Shown here: piece after piece, positions 16,769-25,100 of the stretch
Position numbering within the stretch: the first letter of the stretch is position 1
Layout: every line of letters begins with the position of its first letter
Source of the DNA: Actinomycetota bacterium
Lineage (GTDB): Bacteria; Actinomycetota; Actinomycetes; Nanopelagicales; Nanopelagicaceae
NCBI GenBank assembly: GCA_002737595.1
Contig: NSHZ01000011.1
Coordinates: 1 to 26,066 of the forward strand
DNA length: 26,066 bases
Direction: 5' to 3'
Made by a program: the position numbers and the translations under genes
The notes under the pieces: generated by a model
What the model saw: the letters and a program-made list of their open reading frames with translations, nothing else
What the model was told of the DNA's origin: nothing
The model's database searches: none

Positions 16769-17851
16769 GTGAGCGATAACGCCACTTTTGATCTTCCTGA
16801 ATTTCCCTGGGATCGACTTGCGCCACTTGGAGATAAAGCGCGCGCACATCCTGGCGGAATAGTTGATCTTTCGATTGGCACACCTGTTGACTCAGTTCCT
16901 GAAGTGATTCAAAGTGCGCTCGCCGTCGCAAGTGATTCCCCTGGTTATCCGCCAACGGCGGGCATTCCAGCACTTCAAAAAGCGATGCGAGATTGGTCTA
17001 TCAAGCATCTAGGTACCAGCGAGAGTGTGGGCGTGCTCCCCAGTATTGGCTCGAAAGAGATGGTCACCCTCCTTCCATTCTTATTGCGCGCTAAGCGCGT
17101 GCTCTATCCCGATATTGCTTATCCCTCATATCACGTGGGTGCAGTTCTTGCGGGAGCTGAAGCCATTCCGGTTGGCGAAGATCCAAAGTCGTGGCCGGCT
17201 GCAGATTTTGCTTGGATCAACTCGCCTTCAAATCCCACTGGCGCACTTATGAGTGATCAAGCAGTTCGTGATGCGATTCGATGGGCTACATCTAATGATG
17301 CATATTTGGTCTCTGATGAGTGTTATCTCGAGCTTGGTTGGGAAGCGACACCACGCTCGGTGCTCTCTTTTCCCGAAGCTGCGGATGCAAAAGTCATTGC
17401 GTTGCACTCACTTTCTAAACGCTCAAACTTAGCTGGTTACCGAGCGGGTTTTGCTGTCGGCAATCCCTCGGTGATCTCGGAATTACTAGAAATCCGTAAA
17501 CACGTCGGAATGATGATGCCCGGCCCTGTGCAGTTAGCGATGATCGCTGCGTTGGCTGATACAGACCACGTGACGAAGCAACGAGCTGTCTATCTGAGGC
17601 GCCGCACAGAACTTCATCGTGGACTCACGTCTGCTGGTTTTACGATTCATGATTCGGTCGCCGGTCTCTATCTCTGGGCCACGCGCGATGAAGAGTGTTG
17701 GAAGAGTGCTGATTGGCTTGCCGGGCATGGAATCTTAGTGGCGCCCGGAGATTTCTATGGCGTACGTGGAAAGAACTTTGTGCGTGCTGCGCTGACGGCA
17801 ACCGACGAACGTATCGATGCCGCGGTGGCTCGGCTCACCGCAATTGCTTAA
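16769..17851 (+). CDS. dapC: Succinyldiaminopimelate transaminase DapC
   Basis: PLP-dependent aminotransferase of the DAP/lysine pathway, making N-succinyl-LL-2,6-diaminopimelate from the keto precursor; DAP feeds peptidoglycan. The 360-residue fold-type I protein shows DLSIGTPVD, GYPPTAG, NSPSNPTG at 151-158, SDECYLELGW, and the PLP lysine in SLSKRSNLAGYRAG (Lys217). Near the C-terminus FVRAAL carries the carboxylate-binding Arg. The GTG start at 16769 follows the fdxA stop by eight bases. The assignment over related aminotransferases rests on the fdxA neighbour and overall resemblance to Rv1178. Its stop TAA shares a TTAA with the stop of the convergent TIGR03089 gene. Confidence 0.92.
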   Translation: MSDNATFDLPEFPWDRLAPLGDKARAHPGGIVDLSIGTPVDSVPEVIQSALAVASDSPGYPPTAGIPALQKAMRDWSIKHLGTSESVGVLPSIGSKEMVTLLPFLLRAKRVLYPDIAYPSYHVGAVLAGAEAIPVGEDPKSWPAADFAWINSPSNPTGALMSDQAVRDAIRWATSNDAYLVSDECYLELGWEATPRSVLSFPEAADAKVIALHSLSKRSNLAGYRAGFAVGNPSVISELLEIRKHVGMMMPGPVQLAMIAALADTDHVTKQRAVYLRRRTELHRGLTSAGFTIHDSVAGLYLWATRDEECWKSADWLAGHGILVAPGDFYGVRGKNFVRAALTATDERIDAAVARLTAIA

Positions 17852-18429
17852 TCAACTCTCTCTGCTCGAACAATCGAGTCAATATCGGTAGGACCATTTA
17901 CCAACACCAGTGATCCACCGTCGAGGATCACTTCTGCATAAAGATCAAAATCTGCACCCGTTGAATTGAAAAGCTTTCGCACTTGTTTTCCCGTCGCTAC
18001 CGCCTTCGTGTGATTCTCACTCTGAAAGAAGTCCGGAAAGGTGAGCACCTCACGTGCGAAGTCGATTTGATCTGAGGTGCTGTCAGCTGCGCGACCCCAG
18101 AGATCTCGCGGTGAACGAATATTGAGGACGCTAGCTGTTGTGGGCTCCGCATCGGAGACGTGGATTTCTGTCGAGAGCTGCACAATCTCTAAGTTGAGCG
18201 CCGATGCGGTGAGGAGCCAGACGACGGAAAGCCAATGGTTTGATAGATTGAAGGAGATGCTGCGGGCTTCGTTGCTCACATCGGTGAGGAAGTTAGCGCT
18301 CTTCGAAACCCAATTTCGCGTTGATGTGTAAGAGAGTTCGATCCGGCCGGTGGTGTCGTAGTACGTGATGAGTGGCCGTGCTCCGTTCTTCTCCCCAAGA
18401 AGCGTGGGATAGAGCGCAGATAAGGACAT
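17848..18429 (-). CDS. TIGR03089 family protein (AMP-binding N-terminal-like)
   Basis: A 193-residue protein of an actinobacterial family with no known function. It resembles the first part of acyl-CoA synthetase/AMP-binding enzymes (ITYYDTTGRIELSYTSTRNWVSKSANFLTDV; ISFNLSNHWLSVVWLLTASALNLEIV) but is far too short for catalysis and lacks the adenylation core motifs. The neighbourhood supports the call: in M. tuberculosis the homologue Rv3268 lies near Rv3264c (manC) and the fbiAB genes, as here. The ATG at 18429 is preceded by TAAGAT at six bases, which supports the start and suggests a leaderless transcript. It is divergent from manC with 31 bases between start codons, and its stop overlaps the dapC stop. 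Confidence 0.85.
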   Translation of the reverse strand: MSLSALYPTLLGEKNGARPLITYYDTTGRIELSYTSTRNWVSKSANFLTDVSNEARSISFNLSNHWLSVVWLLTASALNLEIVQLSTEIHVSDAEPTTASVLNIRSPRDLWGRAADSTSDQIDFAREVLTFPDFFQSENHTKAVATGKQVRKLFNSTGADFDLYAEVILDGGSLVLVNGPTDIDSIVRAERVD

Positions 18430-18435
18430 CCCCCG

Positions 18436-18441
18436 ATCTTA
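18436..18441 (-). promoter_or_regulatory. -10 element of probably leaderless TIGR03089 gene
   Basis: On the minus strand TAAGAT is followed by six bases (CGGGGG) and the ATG at 18429. It lies seven bases from the opposing manC -10 element. Confidence 0.6.
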
Positions 18442-18448
18442 CGCGCGA

Positions 18449-18454
18449 TATTAT
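18449..18454 (+). promoter_or_regulatory. -10 element of probably leaderless manC mRNA
   Basis: TATTAT, close to the consensus, is followed by six bases (GAATGA) and the GTG at 18461. No Shine-Dalgarno is present. Confidence 0.65.
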
Positions 18455-18460
18455 GAATGA

Positions 18461-19474
18461 GTGAGCGAAGCAATTCTGCTAGTCGGTGGCCAAGGCACCA
18501 GGCTGCGCCCCTTGACGGACTCCACTCCTAAGCCCTTATTGCCGCTCGCCGGTGTTGCATGTACTACTCACCAATTACTTAAAGCCAAGGCTGCCGGGGT
18601 TACCCGAGTCGTGCTCGCTACGTCGTATCTGGCGGACGTTTTTGAGGCACAGTATGGAGCTGGAGAAGCACTTGGGCTCGAATTGGTTTATGCGGTGGAG
18701 CGCGAGCCACTCGGTACCGGCGGCGCCATCGCCAATGCAGGGCAATTCCTTAAGGGCGATGGCCCCATATTAATTTTCAATGGTGATGTCATCTCAAATC
18801 ACTCACTTGAAGAGCAGTATCGAGTTCACCAAAGTTTCGGCGCGGTGGCCACCCTGCACTTGACGCCAGTGGAAGATGCTCGAGCGTATGGCTGCGTTCC
18901 CGTAGATGATTCTGGTCGAGTGAACGCGTTCTTAGAAAAGATGGACAATCCAGTAACCAATCTGATTAATGCTGGATGCTACATATTTGATCGATCTATT
19001 ATTGATGTAATTCCGTTAAATACTGTGATTAGCGTTGAGCGCGAAATTTTTCCCGAGCTAGTTAAGCAACATGTACAAGGGTATGTTTCTAGCGATTACT
19101 GGATCGATTTAGGAACGCCCGAGGCATTCACCAAGGCATCGGCAGATTTAATTACCGGTCGGGCTTACTCACCGGCCCTAGGAATTCTGAATATGGAGTA
19201 CCTAGCAAATGCTGCAGAGATTGCAACGAGCGCCCGAATTACGGGAGGAACTTTCTTAGACAAGGGTGTCATAGTAGATGAGTCAGCATATGTTCATCAA
19301 AGCGTGATTCTTGCTGACTCGCGGGTAGGAAGTAATGCGCATGTAGAGAATTCTTTTGTCGGACGAGGCGTAAAAATAGGTTCAGGTATAAAGCTAGTAA
19401 ACGTGGCAGTGGGCGATGGCGTAGATATCAATGAAGGAAGTGCGGTTCCTGAAGGTGCACGGCTTAGCGCGTAG
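18461..19474 (+). CDS. manC: Mannose-1-phosphate guanylyltransferase (NDP-sugar pyrophosphorylase)
   Basis: Makes GDP-mannose from GTP and mannose 1-phosphate, the donor for mannosylated envelope polymers and glycoproteins. The 337-residue protein has the nucleotidyltransferase signature LVGGQGTRLRPLTDSTPKPL at residues 7-26, then EREPLGTGGAIANA, FNGDVI and NAGCYIFD. From about residue 265 a left-handed beta-helix of hexapeptide repeats follows (ARITGGTFLDKGVIVDESA; SRVGSNAHVENSFVGRGVKIGSG). The mannose assignment over glucose rests mainly on its position next to fbiAB and whiB2, as with Rv3264c. The GTG start is fixed by TATTAT-N6-GTG. The 3' end overlaps the convergent fbiB by 11 bases. Confidence 0.9.
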   Translation: MSEAILLVGGQGTRLRPLTDSTPKPLLPLAGVACTTHQLLKAKAAGVTRVVLATSYLADVFEAQYGAGEALGLELVYAVEREPLGTGGAIANAGQFLKGDGPILIFNGDVISNHSLEEQYRVHQSFGAVATLHLTPVEDARAYGCVPVDDSGRVNAFLEKMDNPVTNLINAGCYIFDRSIIDVIPLNTVISVEREIFPELVKQHVQGYVSSDYWIDLGTPEAFTKASADLITGRAYSPALGILNMEYLANAAEIATSARITGGTFLDKGVIVDESAYVHQSVILADSRVGSNAHVENSFVGRGVKIGSGIKLVNVAVGDGVDINEGSAVPEGARLSA

Positions 19475-20729
19475 AGAAATAGTCTTCCAGCGAAAGTGCG
19501 CTTCTTGGGTGTGGCGAATGCGCTGAGTAACCGACCGCAATCGCGCCCAGAGGTTGCCACTCATCTTTAAGTCCAAGAGTTTCGCGAACGATCTGTGAGC
19601 AAAAGATGGTCGATGAAATCCAGGCCGAACCTACGCCTTCTCCATGCAATGCAAGCAGGAAGTTCGCCACCCCGGCTCCACCAGCAATCATAAACATGTC
19701 CCGCTCGGAGCCATCTCGCTGGTCCCCGTACGTGTGCGCTCCGTCGAGTGAAACAAAGGCCAGAATGACTTCGGGTGCGTCGTAAAGAATGCGCCCACGC
19801 CGTAGGCGCTTCTCGATACTTTCAGTATCAGCACCCGATTTTTCCAAGTCACTGCGCCATGCCGCCGACATATGATCGAGTACTTCTTCTCTCTGTGCAT
19901 TGAGTCGGATAAAGCGAAGCGGGTGGGTGTGGTGTGGCGCTGGGGCAGTCAGTGCTGCTCCTACTGCGATTTCAAAAACTTCCAATGGAATCGGCTCATC
20001 AGTGAATTCACGAATAGTGCGTCTGGTGGTGATTGCCTCACGGTGCCCAAGACGGAACCAATCATCCTTACTTTTACGGATGAGTGCGCTTACTCCCGGT
20101 CCATCTTCTGAAGTAACAAAATGATTGATGCCAGAGATGATGGCCACTGGGCTTTGGGTGAGCTTTTGGCGTACGAGTTCAGAGGCAGAGGCGATTTCGT
20201 CGACGGTCGCCATGACAGTGGCCTCAAGCAGGTTGCCAGCATCATCTACTCTCCCTCTAAAGTCGTTGAGAACTTGGATACCTGCGGCTCCGATGGCCAT
20301 ATCAACCAGTCCATCGCGCCAAGCACGGCCGAACGTGTCAGTAATGATGACTCCAATGGTGATTCCTAGAGCTTTTTGAATATCCCCACGTATCTTGCGC
20401 GCACTCGCATCTGGATCTAGTGGGAGAAGTGCGGCGAAGCCATGAGGAACATCAGACATGTCGACACCAGCTGCCGCCATGATAAATCCGTGACGTGTTT
20501 CCACAATGGATGTGCGTCCACGCTGGGCAACCACACGCTGAGCCTCAGCGGCGATGGCATCAACGCGGTCAAGCGCGGGAACTAAGCGATCTTCCGCCTT
20601 GCTCACTATTTTGCTGGTGATGACGACGATATCTCCATCAACAATTGAAGTATGGGCAGAGATGAGAATAGCTAAATCATCACCTGCGTTAATTTGTGGA
20701 AGACCTGCTACTCCGCGGATGGTAATCAC
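19464..20729 (-). CDS. fbiB: Bifunctional F420 biosynthesis protein FbiB (CofE plus nitroreductase domain)
   Basis: Acts late in coenzyme F420 synthesis. The N-terminal CofE-like domain (about 1-235) adds glutamates to F420-0: SKIVSKAEDRLV, HGFIMAAAGVD, and DTFGRAWRDGLVDMAIGAAG with FRGRVDDAGNLL. The C-terminal domain (about 240-421) has a FMN nitroreductase fold (REAITTRRTIREFTDEPIP; GGAGVANFLLALHGEGVGSAWIS) which in mycobacteria reduces dehydro-F420-0. At 421 residues it is the full two-domain form. The ATG overlaps the fbiA stop by four bases (ATGA), so they are translationally coupled. The end overlaps manC by 11 bases on the other strand. Confidence 0.96.
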   Translation of the reverse strand: MITIRGVAGLPQINAGDDLAILISAHTSIVDGDIVVITSKIVSKAEDRLVPALDRVDAIAAEAQRVVAQRGRTSIVETRHGFIMAAAGVDMSDVPHGFAALLPLDPDASARKIRGDIQKALGITIGVIITDTFGRAWRDGLVDMAIGAAGIQVLNDFRGRVDDAGNLLEATVMATVDEIASASELVRQKLTQSPVAIISGINHFVTSEDGPGVSALIRKSKDDWFRLGHREAITTRRTIREFTDEPIPLEVFEIAVGAALTAPAPHHTHPLRFIRLNAQREEVLDHMSAAWRSDLEKSGADTESIEKRLRRGRILYDAPEVILAFVSLDGAHTYGDQRDGSERDMFMIAGGAGVANFLLALHGEGVGSAWISSTIFCSQIVRETLGLKDEWQPLGAIAVGYSAHSPHPRSALSLEDYFSTR

Positions 20730-21724
20730 GAGAATGACAGCGCTAATTCCAGAGCAGCAGCGGCAATGTCACGAGAGGTTTCTAGATCCTTCATAAGGAG
20801 TGGGCGCGCAATTACTTTTAATCCATCGAGGACACAGTCGTTGTCGACTTCGGCCACCAACCACCCATGCAAAAGGCCGCCGTTGGCACGAGCACCGTAA
20901 TGTTCGGCGATACCAAAGGCCGAACTCTTTACGTCGATGGCCGCTAAGCACGCATCTGCCATGCCACGCACAGGTGAACCACCAATAATTGGCGAGACGC
21001 CGACCAATGGTGCCTTCGATGCCATAAGTGCCCGCCGAATTCCCGGAATTGAAAGAATCGTTCCAATTGATACGACGGGGTTGCTTGGCGGAAAGAGGAT
21101 GACATCAGCGTTCTTGATGGCTTCGATGACGCCGGGAGCTGGCGTGGCGCTCTCCGCGTTGATAGGGATGATCCGAAGTGCCGGCGTGCTCGCACGAAAC
21201 TTAATCCACCACTCTTGAAAGTGGATGAATCGACGACCATCTTCGTCTTCGATTTCCACGTGTGTCTCAACCCGGTCATCTGTCATTGGAAACAGTTGCA
21301 CGCCCGGCTTCCATCGATCGCAGAGTGCAGCGGTGACTTGTGAGAGTGGATAACCGGCGTGACGCATCTGTGTGCGCACAATATGGGTGGCGATGTCACG
21401 GTCACCTAAACCAAACCATTGTGGCGCCACTCCATAGATAGCAAGCTCTTCTTTCACGACAAAGGTTTCATCGCGCCTACCCCAGCCCTGCTCTTCATGT
21501 ATCCCATTTCCCAAGGTGTACATGACGGTGTCGAGGTCAGGAGATATCTGCAAACCAAAGAGTTCGATATCGTCGCCGGTATTGCCAATAACCGTTATTT
21601 CGGCATCAGGGGCGGCGGCCTTGAGCCCTCGCAGAAATCGGGCTCCGCCGATGCCACCGGCTAAAGCCACAATCTTGAGCGCAGCTGCGGCGGGAGCCCT
21701 GGAGCCACGATCAGAAATTGTCAT
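20726..21724 (-). CDS. fbiA: 2-phospho-L-lactate/phosphoenolpyruvate transferase FbiA (CofD)
   Basis: Transfers the phosphoenolpyruvyl or phospholactyl group from its guanylyl carrier to Fo, giving dehydro-F420-0 or F420-0. From the ATG at 21724 it has 332 residues. Family motifs are LAGGIGGARFLRGL at the N-terminus, VIGNTGDDIELFGLQISPDLDTVMYTL, ERWxxP-like CDRWKPG, and FPPSNPVVSIGTILSIPGIRRAL. A TTG at 21736 could add four residues, but the ATG is the more likely start. I see no clear Shine-Dalgarno or TANNNT-N6 pattern before it. fbiC and fbiD, needed for Fo and the carrier, are not in this window. Divergent from whiB2. Confidence 0.95.
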   Translation of the reverse strand: MTISDRGSRAPAAAALKIVALAGGIGGARFLRGLKAAAPDAEITVIGNTGDDIELFGLQISPDLDTVMYTLGNGIHEEQGWGRRDETFVVKEELAIYGVAPQWFGLGDRDIATHIVRTQMRHAGYPLSQVTAALCDRWKPGVQLFPMTDDRVETHVEIEDEDGRRFIHFQEWWIKFRASTPALRIIPINAESATPAPGVIEAIKNADVILFPPSNPVVSIGTILSIPGIRRALMASKAPLVGVSPIIGGSPVRGMADACLAAIDVKSSAFGIAEHYGARANGGLLHGWLVAEVDNDCVLDGLKVIARPLLMKDLETSRDIAAAALELALSFS

Positions 21725-21814
21725 AGGGCAAGTCAATCATGGGCTACCCCCTCAACGCGGTAAGAAATGTCTGATTTAACCCACTCTGAACCGTGGAAGG
21801 GGTTGCATACTCAC

Positions 21815-21830
21815 ATTACAACGGTGTAAT
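21815..21830. repeat. Inverted repeat overlapping the likely whiB2 -35, candidate operator
   Basis: ATTACA-ACGG-TGTAAT is a perfect 6-base inverted repeat with a 4-base centre in the 179-base gap between fbiA and whiB2. Its left arm contains the proposed -35 hexamer TTACAA. The bound protein is unknown. Confidence 0.55.
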
Positions 21831-21843
21831 TTAGATTTATACA
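21816..21843 (+). promoter_or_regulatory. Candidate whiB2 promoter
   Basis: TTACAA at 21816-21821 and TATACA at 21838-21843 form -35 and -10 elements with a 16-base spacer. Transcription would start near 21850, giving a leader of about 54 bases. Inferred from sequence. Confidence 0.5.
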
Positions 21844-21892
21844 TCGTGACCGGGCGCTGGGAATCTGGGGCTGGCGATCTTGCTTGATTGAG

Positions 21893-21897
21893 AGGAG
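21893..21897 (+). promoter_or_regulatory. Shine-Dalgarno of whiB2
   Basis: AGGAG lies six bases before the GTG at 21904, one of the clearest ribosome-binding sites in the window; it decides the GTG start. Confidence 0.7.
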
Positions 21898-21903
21898 CTC
21901 ACT

Positions 21904-22161
21904 GTGAGCGAGAGTTTTCCCTTGTCCACCACGGAAAATCAAGAGATGACCTGGCAGGAGCGTGCACTCTGCGCCCAGACCGATCCCGAGGCCTTCTTCC
22001 CGGAAAAAGGCGGTTCTACGCGTGAAGCGAAGCGAGTATGCCTCTCATGTGATGTTCGCTCCGAATGTCTAGATTACGCTCTTGCTCACGATGAGCGATT
22101 TGGAATCTGGGGCGGCCTCTCTGAGCGCGAGCGACGCAGGCTTAAGCGCCGCGCCATTTAA
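21904..22161 (+). CDS. whiB2: WhiB family transcriptional regulator, WhiB2/WhmD type
   Basis: Iron-sulfur regulator of 85 residues. The four cluster cysteines are at 23, 46, 49 and 55 (C-x22-C-x2-C-x5-C), followed by the GIWGG turn at 67-71 and a basic C-terminal tail (SERERRRLKRRAI) for DNA binding. Sequence and place next to fbiA match mycobacterial WhiB2/WhmD (Rv3260c), needed for septation and cell division there; the Streptomyces orthologue is WhiB. The GTG start has AGGAG six bases upstream and a leader of about 54 bases. The inverted repeat at 21815-21830 over the -35 suggests regulation at initiation. The next gene's only standard starts lie inside the whiB2 coding region. Confidence 0.95.
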   Translation: MSESFPLSTTENQEMTWQERALCAQTDPEAFFPEKGGSTREAKRVCLSCDVRSECLDYALAHDERFGIWGGLSERERRRLKRRAI

Positions 22162-25100
22162 CCAGGCGATACATGCACTAGTCGTTACACATGACGGCGC
22201 ACGTTGGCTCCCTGAATTAATCTCTTCGCTTTCAGATCTGACTTACTCGCCCCAATCAATCCGAGCAATCGATACAGGCTCTCTCGATCGAAGTATTGGT
22301 CTACTTCAAGAAGCATCGATTCCTCTTCGAAGTACGGATCGCAATTCGGGATTTGGTGAAGCAGTTAATTTAGGTGTTGATTGGATTACAGAAGAGATCG
22401 ATACAGATCCCAGTAAAACGTGGATTTGGTTATTGCACGATGATTGCGCGCCCCTTCCAGACGCGCTTGAGAAATTGGTTTTCGCATTGGCCGATGCGCC
22501 GAGCGTGGCGATGGCTGGTCCCAAGATTCGAGGATGGCACGATCGAAATCACTTACTTGAAGTAGGTGTTTCCATTGCTGGTAATGGTGCACGCTGGACT
22601 GGTTTAGAGCGCCGAGAGCGTGACCAGGGTCAACACGATGGTGTGCGAGATGTATTAGCAGTGAGTTCTGCTGGTGCACTCATTCGACTTGATGTCTGGC
22701 AAGAGCTCTCCGGTTTTGATCCACATCTCACCCTCTTTCGCGATGACGTCGACTTTGGGTGGCGGGTAAATGTTGCTGGACACCGAGTTATTGCCGTCCC
22801 CGATGCCGTCGTACTACACGCCGAAGCGGCGGCCACGGAGCGAAGAGAAATCGATGTCGAAGGTGCCACTTTGCACCGCCCGCACTTGCTTGATCGTCGA
22901 AACGCAAATTATGTCTTATTGGCCAATTCATCACGCTGGCGTCTGCCGCAGGTACTGGCTCGACTCGTAGTTTCGACGGTAGTGCGTACGATCGGTTATC
23001 TCTTCGCAAAACTTCCGGGTTATGCCGGTGATGAAATAGCGGCACTTGCACTCATCCTTGCTCGCCCCGACCTCATTCGCACCGCTCGTAGAGTTCGTGC
23101 TCAGTCCAGATTGCTTCCGGCCAGCGCCGTTTCTTCGTATTTGGCCCCTGATGGATCACAGATTCGATTGGCATTTGAATCTTTACGGGAATTGGTCTTT
23201 AAGGGCATAGCGCCTATGTCAAACCCGTCTTCATCCTTTTCCGACGCACGTTATGCCGTTGCCGAAGATGATGAAGCGATAGTGAAGAGCAATTCGTTCT
23301 TATTGCGGGCACTTAAAATTCCGGCAGTTTCGCTCTTCTTAATTCTCGCACTGATCAACCTTGTTGCGTTCAGAGGCAAGTGGGGCAATCTTTCAGGCGG
23401 CGCGCTCCTGCCAGCACCCGCTAGTGGCGCAGACCTGATCAGTACTTACTTTGATTCCTGGCATCCCATCGGGATTGGCACTTCTACCCCTGCCCCACCT
23501 TGGATGTTAATTCTAGGATTCTTCTCGATAATCACCTTCGGAAACCTACAAGTACTCGTCTCACTTATCTTCTTTTTAGCGATGCCGATCACTGGCATCG
23601 CGATGCATCGCGCCTTGGGTAAACATGTTCATGATCGTGGGATCCGGATCGCAGGCTCCGTCATCTACTCCTTCTCACCAGTTCTGCTCATCGCTATGTC
23701 AGATGGGGAACTCACCTTGATCCTTGCCGCGATGCTCTTGCCTTGGGCGCTAAGTATTTGGTGGAGTGGAGCCAGTTCAGTACTTCAACGTGAGAGTTTT
23801 TCGCAGGCAAAACTATGGCGGTCAATATTCGTCGCCATAATTATGATCGCGCTGCTTCCACAGCTCGTATTTTCCTTTCTACTTGGGGTGGGTGCTCTCA
23901 CCTTTAAGGCGCGTACACAAGGCCGGAAGCGTGTAGGAATTTTGGTTGCTCTCTTCGTGCTCACCCCGATCCTCGCTCTCCTCCCATGGTCGGTGAGTGC
24001 GATACTCCATCCCACTCTCTGGCTTCGCTCCTTTGGACTCGGTCCTGAAAGTGGCAACGCATGGAATCTTACGCTCTTTAATCCTGGTGGTTTTTATTCG
24101 CCGCCTTTCTGGATGGGTGCACCACTTCTGCTAGGTGTGTTACTGGTCGTCATAAGAAGTGGACGCGCGCGCATTCGTATTTTTGCCAATCTCAGCATTA
24201 CCGTGCTCACTATTTCAATCTTGCTCTCGGCACTTACGGTGACTCCATATGGTTCGCCAGTTCCTAGCCGTGTATGGAGCGGTCCGGGTGTGCTATTGGC
24301 GACAGCACTTGCAATTTATGCATTAGCACTTGTTTCTGATGGATTGAGTGATCGTTTAAGAAATTTGCCTCTCTCAAAGCAACATGTTGAATCTCTTGTG
24401 ACCACTGTCGCACTCTTAATAAGTATTGTAACCGGCATTGGTTGGCAGATTCTTACACCTTCGCCTCTTAATGCGAATAGCGAGCAGATCCTCCCCGCTT
24501 TTGTGGCTGCGTCATTGCAATCGACGGATCGGTCACGCGTCTTGGTATTGCGAGCTACTAGTTCAGGCACTAAGTATTCGGTGGTGCGCGAAGGAACTTC
24601 TGTTCTCGGTGATCCCGAGGTGAGTGGCCTCATGCCCGACTTGCTCGAAACCACTCTTGCTGAACTCATGACGGGTGGATCAAATACCACGAGTCGAGTC
24701 CTTGGTCAGTTCGCTATTAAGTATGTATTCGTGGCATCACCGGCACCTGCCGCACTCTCAAGAGTTTTAGATGGCGTTGGCGGTCTCAGACGTGTTTCAG
24801 CGACAGATCAAGGTGCGCTGTGGAAAATAACAAATCCGTCGGGCAGGCTAGTCTTCTTAAGCGATAAAGCAGAGAGTCCCATTGTGCTGCCCTCCAGTCG
24901 GGTCTCAGCCCAAGTTGCAATTCCAGGCCCGGGAAAACTTTCGCTCAGCGAGAAGCTCGATCCTAAGTGGAGTGTGCTGCTCGACGAAGAGATTCTTAAG
25001 CCGGTGAAATCCGGTAGTTGGAACCCCACTTATCGCATCAGCCAGGCTGGAGAACTTCGACTCATTCACGACAGTTCGTTCCGCAGACTTGCCCTTGGGT

